A stretch of 39,911 nt of DNA from Verrucomicrobiales bacterium (GTDB lineage Bacteria; Verrucomicrobiota; Verrucomicrobiia; Verrucomicrobiales; DEV007). Below are positions 33,924 through 39,911 of the stretch, piece after piece. The stretch spans positions 1 through 39,911 of the forward strand of contig JANQJH010000176.1 of assembly GCA_028281705.1 (NCBI GenBank), read 5' to 3'. A program made the translations under genes and the position numbers. Numbering within the stretch: the stretch's first letter is position 1; each line of letters begins with the position of its first letter. The notes beneath the pieces were generated by a model. The model saw nothing but the letters and a program-made list of their open reading frames with translations, had not been told where the DNA came from and did not search any database.

Positions 33924-34384
33924 GGCTCTATCTCAAAAATGCCCTCGATTTCGACCCCGATGTTGCCCGGGAGCGAGCCCATGCCCACCGCACTCCGGGC
34001 TCCCACCCCAGCTTCCGCCCCCAAAACTTCGGCAAACAGTTCGCTGCAACCATTGATCACCTTGGGATGCTCGAGAAAATCGGGGGCCGCGTTGACCATG
34101 CCGAGCAGCTTGACCACACGCCGCACGCGATCGAGCGAGCCCAGCTGGGCCCGCAGGGTGGCCAGCATGGCGAGTCCAACTTGACGGGCCTGTGCCGCCC
34201 CATGCTCGAGATCCACCTCATCCCCCACCCGGCCCGTCATCAAGGTGCCATCGGGGAGCAGCGGTCCATGCCCCGAGAGATAGGCCAAGTCTCCCACGAT
34301 GACCGTGGAACGGTAAACCGCCACGGGTTTGGGCGGCGGCGGCAAGGTCAGATTGAGAGAGGCGAAACGCTCTTCGTGAGTCAT
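33920..34384 (-). CDS. RidA/YjgF-family protein
   Basis: This 154-residue chorismate-mutase-like fold protein belongs to the RidA/YER057c/UK114 superfamily, in the subgroup with a longer N-terminus. Visible signatures are VIVGDLAYLSGHGPLLPDGT, ARQVGLAMLATLRAQLGSLD, VRRVVKLLGMVNAAPDF and the C-terminal ARSAVGMGSLPGNIGVEIEG. RidA members hydrolyse reactive enamine/imine intermediates from PLP enzymes; subgroups differ in specificity. ATG 34384 was chosen because AGGAAGAG lies 7 bases upstream, although the frame reaches 34468. It overlaps the downstream small membrane gene by 4 bp. Confidence 0.85.
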   Translation of the reverse strand: MTHEERFASLNLTLPPPPKPVAVYRSTVIVGDLAYLSGHGPLLPDGTLMTGRVGDEVDLEHGAAQARQVGLAMLATLRAQLGSLDRVRRVVKLLGMVNAAPDFLEHPKVINGCSELFAEVLGAEAGVGARSAVGMGSLPGNIGVEIEGIFEIEP

Positions 34385-34573
34385 CGCTCTTCCTATACAA
34401 AGAGGACCCGAGGGTCGGCCAGAACAATTCCGGGAACCCGCGCGCTTTCTCGTCTTTGATGACAACAACTTCCCAAGATTTGCGCAGGCGCTTGGCTTGA
34501 GCTTGACCCCGTTGCCCCAGCTTCACAGGCTGTCGCTCCATTCCATGACGCCTCGCCCAGATCGATCCAATCC

Positions 34574-35239
34574 ATGATGAAGTCCGCTACCCAGCCCATC
34601 TTCGTCTTCGACAAAGACGGCGTGCTCGTGGAATCCGAGCCCATCAAGCTGCGGCTCTTCGAGGAAATGTTCGTTTCCGACTATCCCGAGGCCGTTCCCG
34701 CCATCAAAGCATTCAATCGGGAGAACGTCGGATTGGCCCGCCGTGACAAGCTGCATCACGTCCTCGAGGCGATCATTGGGATCCGCGAAGACCTCGAGGC
34801 CAAGATCGACCACTACCTCGAGCACTCCTATCATTTCGTCAAAAAGGCGCTCCTCGAGGCGCCCCCCGTTGCCGGCGTGCTCGCCTTTCTCCGCAGCTCA
34901 GCGCACACCAAGTATGTCTGTTCCTCGGCCCTCCACGCCGAAGTCATCGATCAGCTCGAGGCCCTCCAGATCCGGGATCAGTTTGCGGAAGTCTATGCCT
35001 TTCCCGACAAGAAGGCGGACGTGCTCACGAAGCTGAAAGCGCTCCATCCCGGTCAACCCATTGTCTTCTGGGGAGACACCATTCTCGACTACCGTGCGTC
35101 GGTCGAGGCCAGGGTAAACTTCATCGGCATCCGCAAGCCCGAGGCCGATCCCTTTGAAGATGTGGACGCTCACACCATCCCGGACTTCGAGAAGGGCGAC
35201 GAACTCCACCGCTGGATCGCCTCCCACGCCTTGGTCTGA
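34574..35239 (+). CDS. HAD-superfamily phosphatase (phosphoglycolate phosphatase-like)
   Basis: This 221-residue haloacid-dehalogenase hydrolase has motif I FVFDKDGVLVESEP (nucleophile Asp then Asp two residues on), a helical cap at ~25-95, motif II KYVCSSALH, motif III around the Lys in AFPDKKADVL, and motif IV FWGDTILDYRASVEA. The composition of the cap and the DGVLVES string place it near beta-phosphoglucomutase/phosphoglycolate phosphatase enzymes. The substrate is not predictable. Two adjacent ATG codons (34574, 34577) could start it. It runs in the same direction as tgt, 54 bp downstream. Confidence 0.85.
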   Translation: MMKSATQPIFVFDKDGVLVESEPIKLRLFEEMFVSDYPEAVPAIKAFNRENVGLARRDKLHHVLEAIIGIREDLEAKIDHYLEHSYHFVKKALLEAPPVAGVLAFLRSSAHTKYVCSSALHAEVIDQLEALQIRDQFAEVYAFPDKKADVLTKLKALHPGQPIVFWGDTILDYRASVEARVNFIGIRKPEADPFEDVDAHTIPDFEKGDELHRWIASHALV

Positions 35240-35293
35240 ATTCCTCCCGGAAAACTTGACCCGGATCATGGACTGGCGTTTTTAGCGCGCATC

Positions 35294-36424
35294 GTGTTTC
35301 GCGTCCTCACCACAGATCCAGCCTCCAAAGCCCGCCGCGGCCAGCTGACGACGGCTCACGGGGTCATCCAGACGCCCGCCTTCATGCCCGTGGGGACGCA
35401 GGGCACGGTCAAGGCCGTCTCCCCCGAGGAGTTGACGGACGAACTCGCAGCCGAAATCATCCTGGGAAACACCTACCATCTCTACCTGCGGCCCGGGCTC
35501 GAAGTGATCCGCGAATTTGGTGGACTGCACCAGTTCATGCGCTGGGATCGGCCCATTCTCACAGACAGCGGTGGCTACCAGGTGTTCTCCCTGGCCAAAC
35601 TGAGAAAGATCACGCCCGAGGGCGTGCGGTTCCAGAATCACCTCAACGGGGCCGCGATGATGCTGACCCCGGAACGCTCGATGGAAATCCAGGCAGTGCT
35701 GAGATCAGACATCGCGATGTATTTCGACGAGTGCCCGCCCTATCCCTGCGAACGCGACTACGCCGCTCGAAGCCTCGAGCTGACCAATCAATGGGCGCGC
35801 CGCTGCAAGGAGTGGACCGAGGCCAATGCCCCCAAGGGCCAGCTCCATTTCGGAATCGTCCAGGGCTCCATCTACGCCGATCTGCGCGAGGCATCCGCCC
35901 GAGCCCTGGTGGATCTCGATCTCGACGGCTACGCCGTCGGCGGCGTCAGCGTGGGTGAACCGGAAGAGGAGATGTTCCGCGCGGTGGAGCACGCCGAGCC
36001 CTTTCTCCCGCAGGACAAGCCCCGCTACGCCATGGGCCTGGGAACGCCGCCGCAGCTGGTGGAGATGATCGGCCGGGGGATCGACATGTTCGACTGCGTC
36101 CTCCCCACCCGGCTGGCCCGCCACGGTACCGCTCTCACCGCTCAGGGCCCTCTCAATCTGAAGAACGAGCGCTTCGCCAAAGACACCCGGCCCATCGAGG
36201 AGAATTCAGACTCCTACCCCTGCCGCAAGGGCTTCAGCAGAGCCTATTTGCGCCATCTTTTGAAGGCCAATGAAATCCTGGGTTTGCGGTTGATTTCTCT
36301 GCATAATCTGCATTTCTATCTGTCCCTCGCGCGGCGGGCTCGAGAAGCCCTAGAATCCTCGTGTTTTCCAACGTTTCGCGAGGAGTTCAACAACCAATAC
36401 TACCAAACGCACCAAGCCTCGTGA
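35294..36424 (+). CDS. tgt: tRNA-guanine transglycosylase Tgt with altered zinc site
   Basis: This 376-residue TIM-barrel enzyme exchanges G34 for preQ1 in Asp/Asn/His/Tyr tRNAs. It shows TPAFMPVGTQGTVKAVSP, LTDSGGYQVFSL (Asp91), FDECPPYPCERDYA, VGGVSVGEPEEEM and the nucleophile Asp267 in GIDMFDCVLPTRLARHG. The C-terminal zinc region reads ENSDSYPCRKGFSRAYLRH with SLHNLHFY. Against the usual CxCxxC...H, only Cys310 and His337 remain and the first two cysteines are Ser305 and Ser307. The start is GTG 35294, as no ATG lies in frame upstream. Its stop overlaps the probable GTG of yajC. The order tgt-yajC-secDF is classical in bacteria. Confidence 0.93.
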   Translation: MFRVLTTDPASKARRGQLTTAHGVIQTPAFMPVGTQGTVKAVSPEELTDELAAEIILGNTYHLYLRPGLEVIREFGGLHQFMRWDRPILTDSGGYQVFSLAKLRKITPEGVRFQNHLNGAAMMLTPERSMEIQAVLRSDIAMYFDECPPYPCERDYAARSLELTNQWARRCKEWTEANAPKGQLHFGIVQGSIYADLREASARALVDLDLDGYAVGGVSVGEPEEEMFRAVEHAEPFLPQDKPRYAMGLGTPPQLVEMIGRGIDMFDCVLPTRLARHGTALTAQGPLNLKNERFAKDTRPIEENSDSYPCRKGFSRAYLRHLLKANEILGLRLISLHNLHFYLSLARRAREALESSCFPTFREEFNNQYYQTHQAS

Positions 36425-36795
36425 GATCAGCAGAACTCGTTCGCTCCCTATTAGCAGCACAGGAGCCCGGCAACCCAGCCGCTCCACTGATGATGATGAT
36501 TCTAATGTTTATCATCATGTACTTCCTGCTGATCCGGCCCCAGAGGGTCAAGCAACGCGAGCTGGAAGCGCGGATTGCCAAGATCAAGACGGGTGACAAG
36601 ATCATCAGCACCGCGGGCATTCACGGGATGGTGACCAATGTGAAGGAGCGCACCCTCACCGTGAAAGTGGACAACAAGAACAACATCAAACTGGAGTTCG
36701 AGAAGTCCGCCGTCGCTAGCATTACCCCCAAGAATGAAGCCAAGGACGACGCCTCCGACGAGGAAGAAGGCGCCGAAGAAGAACAAAGCGCTTGA
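36421..36795 (+). CDS. yajC: Preprotein translocase subunit YajC
   Basis: This 124-residue protein, counted from GTG 36421, has a single membrane helix (MMILMFIIMYFLLIRPQRVK) followed by the typical cytosolic domain: ELEARIAKIKTGDKIISTAG, HGMVTNVKERTLTVKVD and FEKSAVASITPK. It ends in a very acidic tail (DDASDEEEGAEEEQSA), longer than in E. coli YajC. The frame reaches an earlier GTG at 36361 inside tgt. 36421 is preferred because it overlaps the tgt stop (GTGA) and leaves a normal short N-terminus. It associates with SecDF, encoded 69 bp downstream. Confidence 0.92.
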   Translation: MRSAELVRSLLAAQEPGNPAAPLMMMILMFIIMYFLLIRPQRVKQRELEARIAKIKTGDKIISTAGIHGMVTNVKERTLTVKVDNKNNIKLEFEKSAVASITPKNEAKDDASDEEEGAEEEQSA

Positions 36796-36864
36796 TTCCG
36801 TTCCCAGGAATCGCGATTCCCTCACAGCCCCAGCCCCTTTTCCCGCCCGACTCTCAACCGCCCT

Positions 36865-39714
36865 ATGAAACTCTCCGCTGTCAACCTCCTGGTTCTTATC
36901 AGCTCGGCCATTGTCTTCACCGTCTTTGCCCTCACGGGCTCTCCCTTGTGGGAACTGATCTTCGGCCTCGGTCTCCTGGCACTGTTCATCTGGTACTTCT
37001 TCACCGATTTTCCCCGGCAAAAGCGTGTCATTGGCGGCATGCTCACCGTGCTCCTGGCTGCCATTTGCGTGCATGCGCTGTGGCCCCGGAAGATGAGCGC
37101 CACGGATGAACGCCTGCGTTTTCAACCCATCACCGCCGAGAACGTCACCGCCGTCCGCGACGAAGCTCAGAGCATTCTGACGAAGAACGGCTTCGTCAAA
37201 GACGCGCTCGATGAACGCGTCGTCTTCCCCTACCGCAACGAAGGCTCGTTCAACCTCGAGACCAAGGCCGCCTTCAAGAAGACCTACGATGGCGGCGTCG
37301 GCCGGGTCTACATCATCGATGGCGACGCCAGGGCCGCCGAGGAGAATCCCGATGCGGCGTACTTCGTCAATGTCTACAAGTTCTGGGAACCCAACGAAGT
37401 GGAACGCGGCAAACGCCCCGCTCCCATGGACCCCGATCTGGGAGAAGTCTGGACGGACATCCACACAAACCTGAAACCCTATGACGTCTCCAAACCGCAA
37501 ATACCCATCGAGCGCGGGATCGAACTCGTCGGCGGGAGTTCCTTCAAAGTGCGCATCGATCGCCCCGAGGGACAAGAACCCATCCCGGGCGAGATCGAAA
37601 GCGTCATTTCCACGCTGAGAAAACGGCTCGACGCCTTTGGCGGCAAGGAACTCCTCATTGCCCCACAGGGAGAAGACCGCCTGCTCATCCAGATGCCCGG
37701 CATCGATGACGAGCAGCGAGACGCCATCAAGGACATCATCACCAAGCCTTCGCGGCTCAACTTCCACATCGTCGACCGGGGAGCACAGATCGATGCACCG
37801 GCCGTCGCCGCCGGGGAGAAAACGCGCCCCGGCATGTCGGCCATGCCGGCCAAGGAAAAGGACGACGGCACCGAGGGCTATTTCCTCCTCAAGCGGAGCC
37901 CCGATCTTGCCGGAACTTACGTCAAACAGGCCTGGGCCAATATCGGTAGTGCCAATGACTGGAGCATCATGGTCCAGTTCAACTCCAAGGGAACAGACCT
38001 CTTTTACGATCTGACGAAGAACAACGTCCAGGAGCGCATGGCCATTGTCCTGGACGACGTGGTCCTCTCGGCACCAAATATTCTCGGCCCCATCATGGGG
38101 ATCACCGAGATCACCGGAAAGTTCACGGAAGAAGAGGCCCGGAGCCTGGCCGCCTCCCTCCAGAACCCCCTCCGGAACTCACTGGCCATCGAAAGCGAAA
38201 GCAGCGTCGATCCCGCCCTCGGTGCGGAATCCATCAAACAGGGATTCATCGCCGCCGTCTCCGGCCTGCTCTTGACCCTCGTTTTCGTCCTCATTTACTA
38301 CCGCACCGCTGGTATCGTCAGCGTCGTCGGCCTCGTCGTGACCCTGCTCTTCCTCGTCGGGTCTCTGGCCATGTTCCAGTTCACCCTCACCTTGCCCGGC
38401 ATCGCGGGGATCATCCTCACCATCGGGATCGCCATTGATGCCAACGTCCTCATCTACGAACGCCTCAAAGAGGAGATGGGCGACGGCCGAAGTCTACCCA
38501 ACGCCATCAACGGCGCCTACAACAAGGCGTTCTCCGCCATCTTCGACGCCAACATCACCTCGCTCATCACGGCCTTCATCCTCTACTTCGTCGCCTCTGG
38601 CCCGGTCAAGGGATTCGCCGTGACCTTGATCGTGGGGATCTTGGGTTCCATGTTTGCCGCACTCATCGTCACCCGGGCGATCTTCAACTGGGGCACGGAT
38701 GCCGGCTGGATGAAGAAACTCTCCTTCTGGGAGTTCATTCCCGACAACGTCATCGATTTCCTCGGCAAGCGGAAGACCGCGGCCATCATCTCCGCCGTCC
38801 TCATCGCCGCGGCGCTCGGTGGCATGGCCATCCGCAACGTCAAGGCCCTCGGCGTCGATTTCCGCGGGGGACATCTCTTCACCCTCCAGGTGGCCGACGA
38901 TGACGCCATCACACCCGACACCGTCAAGGCCGCTCTCGCGGACTACGAACTCCCCGAGGCCCCCGTGGTTCAGAGCCAGCAATCCGTGGGCTCGGAGTCT
39001 CGCTACGTGACCATCCGCATGGTGGAAAAAACCGACAAGGCGGCGGCTACCGCTCAAGGGGATGAAGTGAAAGCACTGCTGAAGAGCAACCTGAACCTGG
39101 GCGCCGATACCAACATCCAGCTGGAATCGGTCGGGTCCTCGGTCGGCCGCGAGCTCGCTCTCGGCTCACTCCTGGCCCTGAGCCTCGCCGTGGTCGGTAT
39201 CCTGCTCTATGTCACGGCACGCTTCGAATTCGCCTTCGCCCTCGGCGCCATCGTCGCCTTGGTGCACGACCTCCTCATCACCGGCGGTGTCGTCGTCCTC
39301 AGCGGACGCGAGATGTCTCTCGTTCTCGTTGGCGCCTTTCTCACCATCGCGGGTTACTCCATCAATGACACCATCGTGGTTTTTGACCGCATCCGTGAGG
39401 GCCTGCGATCCACGCCCGGCGAACTCAAGGACGTGATGAACCTCGCCATTAGAGCGACCTTGCGACGCACCCTGCTCACGAGTTTGACCACCCTTCTGGC
39501 CCTGGTCGTCCTCTTCGCCTTCGGCGGCCCGGCGTTGCGTGATTTCTCCTTCACCATCATCATCGGAGTCATCATCGGGACCTACTCCTCCATCTTCGTC
39601 GCCGCACCCTTCGTCTACTGGTGGGCCGGGAAGAAGAAGCTCAATCTCCGCAAGCAGATCCTCGATGCCGAGGTCAATCTCGACACCCCGGACCGCTACC
39701 AGGACGCTTCATAG
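36865..39714 (+). CDS. secDF: Fused protein-export membrane protein SecDF
   Basis: This 949-residue single-chain SecD-SecF uses the proton gradient to help pull exported proteins through SecYEG. The SecD half has a periplasmic P1 domain (ERGIELVGGSSFKVRID near 215, VISTLRKRLDAFGG, RLLIQMPGIDDEQRD) and the transmembrane motif ILTIGIAIDANVLIYERLKE with proton-relay Asp525. The SecF half starts near 640 with LGVDFRGGHLFTLQ (665) and has AGYSINDTIVVFDRIREGL with Asp835. Unusually, three hydrophobic segments (5-23, 28-47, 54-73) precede P1 where SecD normally has one. ATG 36865 was used; the ribosome site is weak. The length is large even for fused SecDF, mainly from this N-terminus and extra P1 sequence. 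Confidence 0.95.
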   Translation: MKLSAVNLLVLISSAIVFTVFALTGSPLWELIFGLGLLALFIWYFFTDFPRQKRVIGGMLTVLLAAICVHALWPRKMSATDERLRFQPITAENVTAVRDEAQSILTKNGFVKDALDERVVFPYRNEGSFNLETKAAFKKTYDGGVGRVYIIDGDARAAEENPDAAYFVNVYKFWEPNEVERGKRPAPMDPDLGEVWTDIHTNLKPYDVSKPQIPIERGIELVGGSSFKVRIDRPEGQEPIPGEIESVISTLRKRLDAFGGKELLIAPQGEDRLLIQMPGIDDEQRDAIKDIITKPSRLNFHIVDRGAQIDAPAVAAGEKTRPGMSAMPAKEKDDGTEGYFLLKRSPDLAGTYVKQAWANIGSANDWSIMVQFNSKGTDLFYDLTKNNVQERMAIVLDDVVLSAPNILGPIMGITEITGKFTEEEARSLAASLQNPLRNSLAIESESSVDPALGAESIKQGFIAAVSGLLLTLVFVLIYYRTAGIVSVVGLVVTLLFLVGSLAMFQFTLTLPGIAGIILTIGIAIDANVLIYERLKEEMGDGRSLPNAINGAYNKAFSAIFDANITSLITAFILYFVASGPVKGFAVTLIVGILGSMFAALIVTRAIFNWGTDAGWMKKLSFWEFIPDNVIDFLGKRKTAAIISAVLIAAALGGMAIRNVKALGVDFRGGHLFTLQVADDDAITPDTVKAALADYELPEAPVVQSQQSVGSESRYVTIRMVEKTDKAAATAQGDEVKALLKSNLNLGADTNIQLESVGSSVGRELALGSLLALSLAVVGILLYVTARFEFAFALGAIVALVHDLLITGGVVVLSGREMSLVLVGAFLTIAGYSINDTIVVFDRIREGLRSTPGELKDVMNLAIRATLRRTLLTSLTTLLALVVLFAFGGPALRDFSFTIIIGVIIGTYSSIFVAAPFVYWWAGKKKLNLRKQILDAEVNLDTPDRYQDAS

Positions 39715-39715
39715 T

Positions 39716-39816
39716 TTAGTTAGTCTGCACCCAGAAAGTGGGAGGGACTTCAGGTCCCTCGGTTATTAAGACCACCCACAGGGGTGCGGACTCTCCGCTC
39801 CGCTTGGACTAACTAA
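39716..39816. repeat. Hairpin cluster bounded by an inverted repeat
   Basis: Directly after the secDF stop, TTAGTTAGTC (39716-39725) is mirrored by GACTAACTAA (39807-39816). Between them lie four small hairpins: CCCA/TGGG (39730-39742), GAGGGAC/GTCCCTC (39742-39760), CACCC/GGGTG (39773-39786) and GCGGA/TCCGC (39786-39798). The left arm in reverse, ACTAACTAAAC, is also found at 10431-10441, just outside the IS200-type element. It may be a small non-autonomous element or a terminator complex. Confidence 0.6.
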
Positions 39817-39850
39817 CCCAAGTTCGTCACTTCACGGATCGAAAAATTTC

Positions 39851-39875
39851 GAAACCCCTATTTTCGTAGGGTTTC
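39851..39875. repeat. Stem-loop near the right edge
   Basis: GAAACCCCTA (39851-39860) pairs with TAGGGTTTC (39867-39875) around TTTTCG, with one bulged C. No T-run follows, so it is not a standard intrinsic terminator. The surrounding 39817-39911 is AT-richer non-coding sequence. It may be the leader of a gene beyond the window. Confidence 0.5.
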
Positions 39876-39911
39876 ATCAAACCCGAACTCAGATTTTCGA
39901 GACTACATTTT

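Noticed and set aside
36502-37767. Long minus-strand open frame over yajC and secDF (421 codons)
   Set aside because: It is a shadow of GC-rich genes on the plus strand with unmistakable YajC and SecD motifs.

Overview
The window looks like a chromosomal segment of a Verrucomicrobiota-type bacterium (inference). It carries a fused SecDF downstream of tgt and yajC, a PEP-CTERM surface protein, an ankyrin/TPR protein operonic with a two-component pair, a stand-alone MEKHLA protein and a DUF4013 membrane protein. The right half is visibly GC-rich and dense in housekeeping genes. The left third is more AT-rich and consists of surface-polysaccharide genes, as expected for an exchangeable capsule/EPS locus.

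Layout. (1) 1-14370: a transposase runs off the left edge, followed by a minus-strand polysaccharide operon. In order of transcription (from right to left) it holds a WecA-like priming transferase, a UDP-sugar dehydrogenase, a decayed IS200-type insertion, a Wzx-type flippase, a methyltransferase, two GT4 enzymes, a hexapeptide acyltransferase, a GT2, another GT4 and a CgeB-like glycosyltransferase. No complete polymerase (Wzy), Wzz or Wza is visible. (2) 14371-18058: a scrambled zone of truncated genes on both strands. It ends in an ORF that joins an outer-membrane beta-barrel to the C-terminal half of a BY-type tyrosine kinase. (3) 18106-22119: a plus-strand signalling operon with a PotD-like lipoprotein, a hybrid histidine kinase and a single-domain response regulator cut short by a TAA. 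(4) 22268-23952: purE-purK. (5) 24130-29433: a minus-strand operon with an ankyrin/TPR secreted protein, a sensor kinase and an OmpR-type regulator. (6) 29518-36795: a nuclease-fold/nucleotide-cyclase fusion, a MEKHLA protein, a PEP-CTERM protein, a DUF4013 protein, a GNAT acetyltransferase, a small membrane protein, a RidA protein, a HAD phosphatase, tgt and yajC. (7) 36865-39714: secDF, followed by a hairpin cluster that shares an 11-base end motif with the flank of the IS200 element about 29 kb away.

How it fits together. The minus operon would build a lipid-linked repeat unit (priming, UDP-uronate supply, sugar transfer, acetylation, methylation) and flip it. The export and length-control end (beta-barrel, tyrosine kinase) survives only as a rearranged remnant, so the pathway is either dead or completed elsewhere. 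The PotD-like sensor with a kinase and no transporter, next to EPS genes, resembles in logic the NspS/MbaA polyamine control of Vibrio biofilms. The most unusual items are the barrel-kinase chimera, the PD-(D/E)XK-cyclase fusion, the PotD-like/hybrid kinase pair, the IS200 copy frameshifted before its catalytic tyrosine, a Tgt lacking two zinc cysteines, and the hairpin clusters.
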